Shown here: one piece after another, positions 34,136 to 42,497 of the stretch
How positions within the stretch are numbered: position 1 is the first letter of the stretch
Layout of the letters: each line of letters opens with the position of its first letter
NCBI RefSeq assembly: GCF_009674495.1
Contig: NZ_WKJN01000001.1
Coordinates: 248,001-312,000 of the forward strand
Direction of reading: 5' to 3'
DNA: 64,000 nt
Source of the DNA: Duganella alba
GTDB lineage: Bacteria > Pseudomonadota > Gammaproteobacteria > Burkholderiales > Burkholderiaceae_D
Notes under the pieces: model-generated
What the model was told of the DNA's origin: nothing
The model's database searches: none
What the model saw: only the letters and a program-made list of their open reading frames with translations
Program-made: the position numbers and the translations under genes

Positions 34136-35173
34136 CTATCCCAGTTGGCGCACGATGTGCGGCCCGATCAGGTTGGCCACGGACAGCGGCAGCAGGCGCC
34201 ACGCCTTGATCAGCATCTGGTAGCGCGGATTGAGCGGCTGGACCTGCTTCAACTGCTTGCTGCGGTGCAGTTGGTAGTCGTAATGCAGCGGTTCCGGCTC
34301 GAAGCCCCAGTTTTTCTTGAACGCGAATGAGCCGGTGCCGTATTTGCTGCGGCCAAAGTCAAACAGCGTGCAGCCGGCCAGGCAGGCGCGGCGCATCACC
34401 TCCCAGTACATGAAGTCGTTTCCGGCAAGGACGCGCGCCTGCGCGCCGCCGCCGCCGTAGTACGGCAGGATCTGGTCGCGGAAGCGGAAGCTCATGACGG
34501 CGCACACCGGGCGCGACGCCTGCTGGACGCACAGCACTTGGCAGTCCTCGGCGAAGACTTCCCGCAGCAGTTGGAAGTGGCGGCGGCTGAACATCGGCGT
34601 GCCGAGGTGATGCATGCTGCGGGCGTAGCAGTCGAAGAAGCGGCCGGTATCGGTTTCCACCGTGCTGGCGAGTTCGGCCGTTATGCCTTTGCGCACCATG
34701 GCGCGCTGCTTGCGCGGAATCGCCAGCATGTTTTCCTGGGGATCGGCGTGCAGGCGTTTGCGAAAGGTCGCGTAGGTATCCTGGTGCAGCCAGTCGGCGT
34801 GGTGCGGCTGCCGATGGCGGTATTCCAGGTGATCGACCTGGAGCCGGGCCGCCAGCTGTTGCGCGGCGGCGTCAACGGCCTGGGCCGCGTGAGCGTCGGT
34901 GGCCGCGATGCCGCCATAGACGCAGAACGGCAGCGAGCACAACGTGTTGCCGAACAGCCGGCTGTTGACCTGCGCCAGCGGCAGCACGGCATGCAGTTCG
35001 CCGCCGTCGTCGGCCGCGTACATGAACCAGGTGCGGTGGCCAAGGCTTTCTTCCATGATGCGCTGCCAGCCGGCGCGGTGGAAGAAGGTCGCGTTCGGGC
35101 AGCGCAGCACGAAATCGTCCCAGCGTGCGCGGTCCTGCGATGCCATCAGCCCGACGGTGTAGTGCGACATCAT
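34136..35173 (-). CDS. FemAB-family protein, PEP-CTERM system-associated (TIGR03019-like)
   Basis: 345-residue protein of the FemAB/GNAT-fold group. Seen: NATFFHRAGWQRIMEESLGH near the N-terminus, and DFGRSKYGTGSFAFKKNWGF in the C-terminal acyltransferase domain. Related enzymes join amino acids to cell-wall precursors from aminoacyl-tRNA; the substrate in exosortase loci is not established. It overlaps the deacetylase gene by four bases. It could add an amino-acyl group to a sugar amine of the polysaccharide, which would fit the nearby deacetylases; this is inference. Confidence 0.9.
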   Translation of the reverse strand: MMSHYTVGLMASQDRARWDDFVLRCPNATFFHRAGWQRIMEESLGHRTWFMYAADDGGELHAVLPLAQVNSRLFGNTLCSLPFCVYGGIAATDAHAAQAVDAAAQQLAARLQVDHLEYRHRQPHHADWLHQDTYATFRKRLHADPQENMLAIPRKQRAMVRKGITAELASTVETDTGRFFDCYARSMHHLGTPMFSRRHFQLLREVFAEDCQVLCVQQASRPVCAVMSFRFRDQILPYYGGGGAQARVLAGNDFMYWEVMRRACLAGCTLFDFGRSKYGTGSFAFKKNWGFEPEPLHYDYQLHRSKQLKQVQPLNPRYQMLIKAWRLLPLSVANLIGPHIVRQLG

Positions 35174-36000
35174 GCGCTTCCCAGAAAAATGTCATCGACG
35201 CGGCCCCAGCGGAAATCGGTCAGCAGCCGGTGGATGCGCGCCTCCATGCGGTGCAGATTGAGGTAGTGGCGCATCCGGGTCTTCAAACCGATGCCGGGCA
35301 GCACAGGCTGGCCGGGGTCAAGTTCCCAAGGGTGAAAGTAAAATATGCCAGCTTGCCCATCTTGCGAGTTGATGCGTCGCAAAGCCCAGCGCGAAGTGGC
35401 ATAGGGCAGCAGGCGGAAATAACCGCCGCCGCCGGCCGGCAGGTTGTGGCCCAGCACACGCACGGTGCTGACGGGCAATTCCAGCAGGCCGTCGCTGCCC
35501 AGCGGGCGCCAGGCGAAGCGTGGCGCATCCGGCATGCCGTAGTGGTCGTGGCGGATCGGGTAGATGCTGGAACTGTAGCGGTAGCCCGCCTGCTGTAAAC
35601 AATCCAGCGCCCAGAGGTTGGCCTGGCCGATCGAGAAGCTCGGGGCCCGGTAGCCGCGCACGGCCTGGCCGCCCAGTTGTTCCAGCAGGTTTTTGCTCAA
35701 TGTGATGTCGTGGCGGAATTCGTCCGGCGTCTGCTCGCTGGCGCGCAGGTGGGCGTAGCCGTGGCTGGCCAGTTCGTGGCCTGCATCGACGATGCGGCGC
35801 ACCAGCGCCGGATACCGTTCGGCGATCCAGCCCAGCGTGAAGAAGGTGGCCTGGGCCTGGTGTGCGTCCAGCAGGCCGAGGATGAGGTCGACATTGCGCT
35901 CCACCCGGCACGGCAGCCTTGGCCAGTCCGCGCGGTCGATGTGGGGCGCGAAGGCGGAGACCTGGAAATAGTCTTCAACGTCCACCGTCAGCGCGTTCAT
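35170..36000 (-). CDS. XrtA system polysaccharide deacetylase (TIGR03006-like)
   Basis: 276-residue NodB-type deacetylase. MNALTVDVEDYFQVSAFAP is the family's start and holds the metal-binding Asp7 and Asp10 region. ASHGYAHLRASEQTP provides the metal His pair and RGYRAPSFSI the conserved RxYRxPxFS motif. The C-terminal IFYFHPWELD supplies the last catalytic His. It has no signal peptide. It should deacetylate an N-acetyl sugar in the exopolysaccharide pathway. It starts four bases inside wecB, and is distinct from the deacetylase at 14547, which lacks the VDVEDYF start. Confidence 0.93.
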   Translation of the reverse strand: MNALTVDVEDYFQVSAFAPHIDRADWPRLPCRVERNVDLILGLLDAHQAQATFFTLGWIAERYPALVRRIVDAGHELASHGYAHLRASEQTPDEFRHDITLSKNLLEQLGGQAVRGYRAPSFSIGQANLWALDCLQQAGYRYSSSIYPIRHDHYGMPDAPRFAWRPLGSDGLLELPVSTVRVLGHNLPAGGGGYFRLLPYATSRWALRRINSQDGQAGIFYFHPWELDPGQPVLPGIGLKTRMRHYLNLHRMEARIHRLLTDFRWGRVDDIFLGSA

Positions 36001-37142
36001 GGCCGCCGCTCCCGCCGGCTTTGCAGCCAGTTGACGGTGGCGGTCGCCACGCGTTCGGCGGCGCGGCCGTCCCAGTATTGCGGCACGCGGCCGGATTTGC
36101 CGCCGTAGCGCAGGATGTCGCGGCACAAGGCCAGGATCACCGCCGGGTCGCGGCCGGCGATGGCGTTGCTGCCCTCGGAGACGGTGATCGGGCGCTCGGT
36201 GTTGTCGCGCAAGGTCAGGCAGGGGACGCGCAGGGCGGTGGTTTCTTCCTGTACGCCGCCGGAATCGGTCAGCACCACGCAGGCGTGTTTCATCAGGCCG
36301 AGCATGTGGAGATAGGATAGCGGCGGCAGGCAGGCGATGTGTGGCGCGTCCAGCATCGCGCTCAGTTCGTAGCGCTGCAGCATGGCGCGCGTGCGCGGGT
36401 GCAGCGGGAACAGCACCGGCAGGTCGTCGCTGAGCCTGACCATGGCGGTCATCAGCGCGCGCAGCCGCTGCGGATCGTCGACGTTGGACGGACGATGCAG
36501 CGTCAGCAGCGCATACGGACCGCCGTCGCGCACAAAGCCGGCCAGATTGGCCTGGCGCAGCACCTCGGCGGCGCTGGGCGCCTTGCCTTGCTGGCGCAGC
36601 AGCGTATCGATCATCACGTTGCCGACGAAATGGATGCGGTGCGGGGAAATGCCTTCGCGCAGCAGGTTGCTGGTGCCGCTGGCTTCGCTGGTGAACAGCA
36701 ACTCCGAGATCTGGTCGGTCAGCACGCGGTTGACTTCTTCCGGCATGGCGCGGTCGAAGCTGCGCAGGCCGGCTTCCACGTGCAGCACCGGGATGTTTTT
36801 CTTGGCCGCCGTCAGCGCGCAGCCGAGCGTGGAGTTGACGTCGCCGACCACCAGCACCGCCGTCGGCGCGACATGTTCGAGCACCGGCTCGAAGCGGCGC
36901 ATCACTTCGGCGGTCTGGACGGCGTGGCTGGCCGAGCCCACGTCCAGGCGGAAATCCGGCGGCGTCATTTCCAGCGTGTTGAAAAATTGCGCGTCCATGT
37001 CGGCGTCGTAGTGCTGGCCGGTGTGGACCAGCACGGTTTCGACCTGGGTTTCGGACGGACTGAAGGCGCGCAGCAGCGGCGCCATCTTCATCAGATTGGG
37101 CCGGGCGGCAACCACGCAGGCGAGGCGATAGGGACGGGACAT
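35997..37142 (-). CDS. wecB: UDP-N-acetylglucosamine 2-epimerase (non-hydrolysing)
   Basis: 381-residue cytoplasmic enzyme that interconverts UDP-GlcNAc and UDP-ManNAc. Family motifs: VVAARPNLMKMAPLLRAF, HTGQHYDADMDAQFF, VLVVGDVNSTLGCALTAAKK-type region, HVEAGLRSFDRAMPEE and LTDSGGVQEETTALRVPCLT. UDP-ManNAc would feed the exopolysaccharide, perhaps after oxidation by the dehydrogenase at 47868. It lies 12 bases after the outer-membrane protein gene and overlaps the deacetylase by four bases. Confidence 0.95.
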   Translation of the reverse strand: MSRPYRLACVVAARPNLMKMAPLLRAFSPSETQVETVLVHTGQHYDADMDAQFFNTLEMTPPDFRLDVGSASHAVQTAEVMRRFEPVLEHVAPTAVLVVGDVNSTLGCALTAAKKNIPVLHVEAGLRSFDRAMPEEVNRVLTDQISELLFTSEASGTSNLLREGISPHRIHFVGNVMIDTLLRQQGKAPSAAEVLRQANLAGFVRDGGPYALLTLHRPSNVDDPQRLRALMTAMVRLSDDLPVLFPLHPRTRAMLQRYELSAMLDAPHIACLPPLSYLHMLGLMKHACVVLTDSGGVQEETTALRVPCLTLRDNTERPITVSEGSNAIAGRDPAVILALCRDILRYGGKSGRVPQYWDGRAAERVATATVNWLQSRRERRP

Positions 37143-37154
37143 GGCAGGGCTCCG

Positions 37155-38684
37155 TTAAAACGCCACGATCACGGTCGCGCCGACGCCGTTCTCACGGTAG
37201 TTGCCGCCCTTGTTGCTGGTGTGGCGGACGTGGCGCAGGTCGGCGCTGGCGCTGATGCGGGACGACAGCTGGCGCGTCAGGCTCAGGGTCAGCGCGCTGT
37301 TGTGGTCTTCGCGGCCGGTGGTGAGGGACTTGGCGCGGCTGTGGCTGGCGCCCAGGGTCAGGCTGCCGCGCGCGGACATGCGCCAGTTCCAGCCGGCCTG
37401 AAGGCTCGTCTGGCGCGTGCGGTCGGTGAGCGTCAGTTCGTCCGGGCCGAGGATGACGCTGTCGATGGCGTTGCTGGTCTGGCCGCTGCGGCCGGTGGTG
37501 GCCAGGTGCACGGCCAGCGCGCTGCGCGGCGTGCTGTAGACGCCCGACAGCCGCCCTTGTTTCTGCAGATAGTAGCGATGGCTGAAGAAGTTGACGTTGC
37601 CGTCCGTGCCCAGCATCTGCGAAATGGCCAGGAAAACTTTGATGGTCTGCATGCGCAGTTGTGGATCGGGAATGCGGGTGGCCCACAGATCCCACAGGAA
37701 ATCGGTCAGGCCCTCGGGCCGGACGCTGAAGAATTCGCCGTGGGTGGTGGTGATGTCTTCGTTGTAGGTGAGCGTCCAGAACATGCTGCGCAGACGGTAG
37801 CTGGCGTCCAGGCTGTAAGTCTTGCCGAAAAAGCGGTGGCCGATGCTGGCCGACAGGCGCGTGTGCGGCGAGGGCGTCCAGACCCCGCCGATGGTGCCAA
37901 ACCTGCCTTGCGGCTGGGCGCTGGCGGAGTGGTAATCCTGCTTCTCGTAGCCGGCGGTGCCGAACACCGAGATGTTGCTGTTGACCGGATAGCTCAGCGT
38001 CAGCGCCGCGTTGCTCATGGTGACCGGGGCCAGCGCGGCATCGTCCAGTTGCGTGCGTTGCAGGCTCAAGTCCCAGTTCCAGCCGCGTCCGCCGTTGTCG
38101 CCGGTCAGTTGCAGCGTTTCGCCGGTGCTGCGCACGTCCAGCAGGCCGCCGCTGCCGGCGTGCTGGTAGTCGTAGCGCAGCAGGGCGGTGGCGAAGCCGC
38201 GGAAGTAATGCCGCAGGTACGGGCTGAAGGCCTGGGTGCGCACGGTGGTGCTGTTGCTGTTGGTGAGGGCGGGATCGATCAGTTGCGGGCCGAAGGCCGA
38301 CACGTTGCGCTCGCTGATGCCGGCGCGGGCGTCCAGAAACAGCCAGTCTGGCAGCAGTTCGGCGTGGCCGTTGGCGTCCAGTTGCTGGGCGGTGCGGTCC
38401 GGCTGGCGCGTGTACGCCACTTTCTGCAAGGTGTAGGACAGCGCCAGTTGCAATCGCGGTCCGTCGGTCGAGACCAGCACGCCGGGCGACACTTCGGTGA
38501 TGAACTGCCCGCGCGCCTGTTCCGGCGGCGCCAGGTTCATATTGTCGGTGTAGCTTTCACGCAGGCGCACGGTGGGCGTCACGGTCCAGTCGGCCGGCCT
38601 GGCCATGGCTGGCAGCATCAGCAATACCAGCACCGTCCAGCCGCCGGGCGCACCACGCTGCGTCACGCTAATCATAATAACCAT
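37155..38684 (-). CDS. PEP-CTERM-associated outer-membrane beta-barrel protein (TIGR03016-like)
   Basis: 509-residue exported protein. A hydrophobic signal (GGWTVLVLLMLPAMARPADW) is followed by long alternating beta strands with aromatic belts and a C-terminal phenylalanine (ENGVGATVIVAF), typical of barrels inserted by Bam. TVRLRESYTDNMNL is a recognisable start of the mature part. It probably forms or assists the outer-membrane exit for polysaccharide or PEP-CTERM proteins. The start is uncertain: ATG at 38684 or 38675, both overlapping the end of the tyrosine kinase gene. Neither has a strong ribosome site, which suggests coupling to the upstream gene. Confidence 0.87.
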   Translation of the reverse strand: MVIMISVTQRGAPGGWTVLVLLMLPAMARPADWTVTPTVRLRESYTDNMNLAPPEQARGQFITEVSPGVLVSTDGPRLQLALSYTLQKVAYTRQPDRTAQQLDANGHAELLPDWLFLDARAGISERNVSAFGPQLIDPALTNSNSTTVRTQAFSPYLRHYFRGFATALLRYDYQHAGSGGLLDVRSTGETLQLTGDNGGRGWNWDLSLQRTQLDDAALAPVTMSNAALTLSYPVNSNISVFGTAGYEKQDYHSASAQPQGRFGTIGGVWTPSPHTRLSASIGHRFFGKTYSLDASYRLRSMFWTLTYNEDITTTHGEFFSVRPEGLTDFLWDLWATRIPDPQLRMQTIKVFLAISQMLGTDGNVNFFSHRYYLQKQGRLSGVYSTPRSALAVHLATTGRSGQTSNAIDSVILGPDELTLTDRTRQTSLQAGWNWRMSARGSLTLGASHSRAKSLTTGREDHNSALTLSLTRQLSSRISASADLRHVRHTSNKGGNYRENGVGATVIVAF

Positions 38685-39408
38685 AGTATTCGCTGCCGGG
38701 AAAGGCGGTGCTCTTGTTGTAGACCAGGTTGACATTGGGACATTGCTCGATATGCCGCAGCGCTTCCTTGACGGCGTGCTGGGTGGTGCGCTCCGACTCC
38801 ACCACCAGCAGCACCTGGCCCATCTGCGAGGCCAGCACGCTGGCTTCGGTGGTCATCAGCAGGGGCGGCGAATCGAAGATCACGATGCGGTCGGCGTAGC
38901 GTTCGGCGATTTCCGTCAGCAGGCGGCTCATGCTGCGGCTGGCCAGCAGTTCGGTGGCGTGCTTGTTGGCGCGGCCGGCGGGCAGGATGCTCAGTGTCGG
39001 CACATTGGTTTTCAGGATGACGTCGGCCAGGCTGGTCTTGTCGCGCAGCAGGATGTCCATCAGGCCGGGCTCGGGCGGCAGGCCCAACACCTTGAGCACC
39101 GACGGCCGGGCGACGTCGGCGTCCACCAGCAGCACCGTGATGTCCATTTCCATGGCGATGCTCATCGCCAGGTTGACCGCGCAATAAGTCTTGCCTTCGC
39201 CCGGTACGGCGCTGGTGACCACGATCAGGTTGCCATGACGGATGGCGGGCACGTCGCCGTCGCCGCGCGCGTTGCGCAGCAGCGGCCGCTTGATGGTGCG
39301 GAAGTCTTCGGCCACGGTGGTGCGGCCGCCTTCCTGCGTCACCATGCCGAGCTGGTGCAGGCGGGCCAGGTTGATGTCGATATGACGCGGGGCGATGGCG
39401 GTGGGCAT
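38668..39408 (-). CDS. Exopolysaccharide tyrosine autokinase (CpsD/CapB-like, TIGR03018)
   Basis: 246-residue BY-kinase. The Walker A motif is SAVPGEGKT (66-74), the A' motif VLLVDADVARP, and Walker B is in IVIFDSPPLL. The C-terminus ends GSEYYGYYD, a cluster of four tyrosines that serve as autophosphorylation sites. It works with the separate chain-length membrane protein encoded just upstream, so polymer length is set by cycling phosphorylation. The ATG at 39408 follows GAGGAAA. This split two-protein arrangement is usual in PEP-CTERM loci. Confidence 0.94.
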   Translation of the reverse strand: MPTAIAPRHIDINLARLHQLGMVTQEGGRTTVAEDFRTIKRPLLRNARGDGDVPAIRHGNLIVVTSAVPGEGKTYCAVNLAMSIAMEMDITVLLVDADVARPSVLKVLGLPPEPGLMDILLRDKTSLADVILKTNVPTLSILPAGRANKHATELLASRSMSRLLTEIAERYADRIVIFDSPPLLMTTEASVLASQMGQVLLVVESERTTQHAVKEALRHIEQCPNVNLVYNKSTAFPGSEYYGYYD

Positions 39409-39418
39409 CGTGATTTCC

Positions 39419-40942
39419 TCAGCGCAGGATGGTGGAGGCCAGCACGCCGCCATACGCCAGCATCAGGCCGGACAGCGCGATGCCGAACAGGTATTTGCCG
39501 CGCCGGCGCTTGGCTTTCTCGGTCGGCGTCCAGTTCATGGCGATGGTGCCGAGCACCGGCAGGCCGGTGCGGTCGCGCAATTCCTGCGGACTCAGAAAGG
39601 TGGGCCGGACCTGGCTGATCAGCAACGCCGCCGCCACGCCGGTCAGCAGCGCGCCGCCCAGCGTGATGGAGTACAGCAGCACCCGGTTGGGACCGATCGG
39701 CGTCAGCGGCACGGTGGGCGGGTCGATGATCTTGAACGACATCATTTCCGTCGTAGAGCTGAGGTCGCCCGACAGGCGGGCGGCTTCGCGCCGGCTGATC
39801 AGCTTTTCGTAGTTGTCCTTGTTGACCTGATAGTCGCGGTTAAGCTGGGCCAGTTCCATCTCGACCTCGGGCACGGCGCCGGCCTGGGCCAGCAGACGCT
39901 GGTGGCGCAAGGTGTATTCCTGCACGCGGGCGGTGATGGCGGCAACGCGGGCCTCCGCCTCGGTCTGCGCGACTTTCAGTTGCTGCAGCATGGGGCTGTA
40001 GTTCTTGCCGGGATCGCTGGTCTGCTTGAGCTTGCTTTCCTCGACCTTGCGCTGCTCCAGTTGCGCCACCAGGCGCTTGGCGGCGATGATGTCGGGATGC
40101 AGCTCGGTGTATTGCATGCGCAGCGCATCCAGGCTTTTGTTCAGCGCGGAAATACGCCCGTCGAGTTCGGGATTGTCGATGACGGCCGGGTTCATGTCGG
40201 CGCCAAGGATGGGTTCGTCTCCAGTGATCTGGTTGGCGATCGCGTTGCGCGCCTGCTCGGCTTCGGCCAGTTCGAGGCGGGCGGCATTGAGCGCGTCGGA
40301 CGATTGCATCAGCTGGCTGCTGTAGTCGCCGCCCTGGCGCGGCAGCAGGCCGGTGTTTTTCAGCCGGAAATCCTTGACGTTGTTTTCGGCGGCCGTCAAT
40401 TTGTCCTCGTAAGCCTTGATCTGCTCGTCGATGAATTGCACCGCCTTGCGCGTCTCGCCGCTCTTGCCCTTGAAACTGCCTTCGACAAAGATGGTCAGCA
40501 GCGATTGCACGACGTCGCGGACGATGCGCGGATTGCTGTTGTTGTAGGTGATGGTGTAGATGTCGAGGTTGCCGGTGCCGTTGATGCGGATCTTGTTCAT
40601 CAGCTCGTCCAATTGCTGCTGCTGTTCGCGCGGCGTGCGGGCGCCGATGTCGAGGTCGACCATGCGCATGACGCGCTCGACATTGGGCCGGCTCAGCAGG
40701 GTGCGGCTCATGATGGACACCTGCTGTTCGATGTTCGGCATGCTGGTCATGCCCGCCAGCAGCGGCTTGAGGATGCTCTGCGTGTCGACGAACACGCGCG
40801 CCGTGGTCTGGTAGTCGTCCGGCAGCAGGGCGACCTTGGTCCAGCCCAGCACGGCCACCAGCCAGGCGACGGAGACGGCGGGCCAGCGATATTTCCATAT
40901 CCCTTTCAGGCTGGATATCAGCTGACTGATGAGCTCCTCCAT
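39419..40942 (-). CDS. XrtA system polysaccharide chain-length determinant (Wzz/GumC-like, TIGR03007)
   Basis: 507-residue polysaccharide co-polymerase. One membrane helix near residues 15-40 (WPAVSVAWLVAVLGW) and another at the C-terminus flank a long periplasmic coiled-coil region (about 150-400). It lacks the kinase domain, which is encoded by the next gene. The conserved proline-rich stretch before the last helix reads IDPPTVPLTPIGPNR. It is the first gene of the 13-gene leftward operon. TTGGAGA precedes the ATG at 40942. The operon promoter with an FNR-like box lies directly upstream. Confidence 0.94.
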   Translation of the reverse strand: MEELISQLISSLKGIWKYRWPAVSVAWLVAVLGWTKVALLPDDYQTTARVFVDTQSILKPLLAGMTSMPNIEQQVSIMSRTLLSRPNVERVMRMVDLDIGARTPREQQQQLDELMNKIRINGTGNLDIYTITYNNSNPRIVRDVVQSLLTIFVEGSFKGKSGETRKAVQFIDEQIKAYEDKLTAAENNVKDFRLKNTGLLPRQGGDYSSQLMQSSDALNAARLELAEAEQARNAIANQITGDEPILGADMNPAVIDNPELDGRISALNKSLDALRMQYTELHPDIIAAKRLVAQLEQRKVEESKLKQTSDPGKNYSPMLQQLKVAQTEAEARVAAITARVQEYTLRHQRLLAQAGAVPEVEMELAQLNRDYQVNKDNYEKLISRREAARLSGDLSSTTEMMSFKIIDPPTVPLTPIGPNRVLLYSITLGGALLTGVAAALLISQVRPTFLSPQELRDRTGLPVLGTIAMNWTPTEKAKRRRGKYLFGIALSGLMLAYGGVLASTILR

Positions 40943-40979
40943 GTTGTTTATCTCCAAGGGCTGGCGGCAGGAGATTCCG

Positions 40980-41020
40980 ATTATATTTTTCTCAACTGGG
41001 CAGTCGTTGAGGCATATCAA
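40980..41020 (-). promoter_or_regulatory. Main exopolysaccharide operon promoter: TATAAT plus FNR-like box
   Basis: On the minus strand, TATAAT (40980-40985) is a perfect -10. TTGAT-ATGC-CTCAA (41007-41020) is an FNR-like palindrome with nine of ten matches. The centres are 31 bp apart, so the box covers the -35 region, as in class II activation; no good -35 hexamer is present. Transcription would start near 40972, giving a 30-nt leader with TTGGAGA. In the other direction AATCAT (41043-41048) lies 32 bp from the same box and could serve the export gene with a very short leader. Confidence 0.62.
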
Positions 41021-41068
41021 GCAGAGACTGGCGAGTTTTCTGAATCATTGCATCGAGGAGGAAACATC

Positions 41069-41665
41069 ATGCGTGCATTCATCTGCTTCATCCTGATGGC
41101 GCTGCTGGGGGGCTGTGCCCACCGCGTCAGCCTGTCGGACACGCCGGCCGCGCCCTTGCAAGGCGATTACCAGATCGGCGCGGGCGACGTCGTCAACATC
41201 AATGTGTGGCGCAATCCCGAGGTCTCGCTCAGCGTGCCGGTGCGGCCGGACGGCAAGATCACCACGCCGCTGGTGGAGGATCTGCAGGCGGCCGGCAAGA
41301 CCTCCACCGAGCTGGCGCGCGACATTGAAAAGGCGTTGAGCAAATACATCCAGCAGCCGCTGGTGACGGTGATCGTGACCAGCTTCGTCGGCCCCTACGG
41401 CCAGCAGATCCGGGTGATCGGCCAGGCGGCGCGGCCGCAGGCGCTGGCGTACCGGCAGGGCATGTCGCTGATGGACGTGCTGATCGCCGTGGGCGGCATC
41501 ACTGATTTTGCCGCCGGCAACAAAGCCAACATCATCCGCACGGTCGACGGTCAGCGGCAAATGGTGCCCGTGCGGCTGCAGGATTTGTTGCGCGATGGCG
41601 ATATTTCAGCCAACGTGGCGGTACTTCCGGGCGATATCCTGGTGATACCGGAAGGCTGGTTCTAG
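41069..41665 (+). CDS. XrtA system polysaccharide export lipoprotein (Wza/KpsD-like, TIGR03027)
   Basis: 198-residue outer-membrane lipoprotein. MRAFICFILMALLGGC has a lipobox with Cys16. Residues 32-110 form the polysaccharide export domain (DYQIGAGDVVNINVWRNPE), followed by an SLBB-like domain (IRVIGQAARPQALAYRQG). It should form the export channel, possibly with the barrel protein at 37155; it is shorter than Wza and lacks a clear C-terminal barrel helix. GAGGAGGAAA at 41055-41064 is a very strong ribosome site for the ATG at 41069. It is divergent from the chain-length gene and shares its control region. Confidence 0.94.
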   Translation: MRAFICFILMALLGGCAHRVSLSDTPAAPLQGDYQIGAGDVVNINVWRNPEVSLSVPVRPDGKITTPLVEDLQAAGKTSTELARDIEKALSKYIQQPLVTVIVTSFVGPYGQQIRVIGQAARPQALAYRQGMSLMDVLIAVGGITDFAAGNKANIIRTVDGQRQMVPVRLQDLLRDGDISANVAVLPGDILVIPEGWF

Positions 41666-41753
41666 TCGTGGGAGAATTATTTTTCAATTTTGTTGGAACT
41701 TTCTATCTGAGCCGTGTGTCTCATGAATATGTACACCTGATAGGAAGCCAACC

Positions 41754-42497
41754 GTGCACCATGACGATGCTATTGTTTCTTTCGAGGTCGACAGCGATAT
41801 GCGCGACCTCGTTGTCGGCGAAGGCAAGGCCGAAGCCGCGTTGGACCACCCCCTGGATCAGCAGATTTTTCATATCCGTATGGCCAATTCCCAGGGGCGA
41901 CGCGAGGCAGCCAGTCTGCTGTTAAGGAAAATGTACGGTTGGCGCGGCTATTCAGTCGATCCCAGCGTTGTGCATTCCCCCAACAAGATCACGCTGTTTG
42001 CCGAAACCGGCGGCGAAGTCGTCGGCACCATGTCGCTGTGTCTGGATAACGACGAAATCGGCCTGCCGGCCGACGAAAACTTCCGCGACAAGCTGGACGA
42101 ACTGCGCGCCCAGCACCGCCGCCTGTGCGAACCATCCCGGCTGGCCATCGACAAAGGCGTCGCCAAGCGGGTATTCGCGGCATTGATCCATATTTCCTAC
42201 ATTTACGCCCGCAATATCCACGGGTACACCGATTATGTGATCGAGGTCAATCCGCGCCATGTGATGTTCTACAAGCGCATGCTGGGATTTCGGGACTTTG
42301 GCGCGGAGCGCAACTGTACCCGCGTGGGCGCGCCGGCGGTTCTGCTCAGGCTGGACCTGGAATACATGGGCGAGCAGATCCGCAAGTTCGGCGGCTTGAT
42401 GGAACAGCATGGCAATGAGCGCTCCTTCTATCCGTATTTCTTCCCGACCTGGGATGAACCCGGTATCACTGGCCGTCTGTTGACGGGGGCGACTTGA
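41754..42497 (+). CDS. PEP-CTERM/exosortase-associated N-acyl amino acid synthase-like acyltransferase (FeeM/TIGR03694 type)
   Basis: 247-residue GNAT-fold protein of the group related to FeeM and acyl-homoserine-lactone synthases, which move a fatty acyl group from acyl-ACP to an amino acid. Seen: YGWRGYSVDPSVVHSPNKIT, GGEVVGTMSLCLDNDEIGLP, SRLAIDKGVAKRVFAALIH and VNPRHVMFYKRMLGFRDFG. The start is GTG at 41754, with AGGAAG at 41742-41747. It may make a long-chain N-acyl amino acid used as signal or membrane component; the role in exosortase systems is unproven. The final 32 bases overlap the convergent protease gene. Confidence 0.88.
   Translation: MHHDDAIVSFEVDSDMRDLVVGEGKAEAALDHPLDQQIFHIRMANSQGRREAASLLLRKMYGWRGYSVDPSVVHSPNKITLFAETGGEVVGTMSLCLDNDEIGLPADENFRDKLDELRAQHRRLCEPSRLAIDKGVAKRVFAALIHISYIYARNIHGYTDYVIEVNPRHVMFYKRMLGFRDFGAERNCTRVGAPAVLLRLDLEYMGEQIRKFGGLMEQHGNERSFYPYFFPTWDEPGITGRLLTGAT

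Noticed and set aside
41029..41044. Possible sigma54 promoter TGGCGAG-N4-CTGAA before the export gene
   Set aside because: The -12 lacks the required GC, and the start would fall at the ribosome site, leaving almost no leader.
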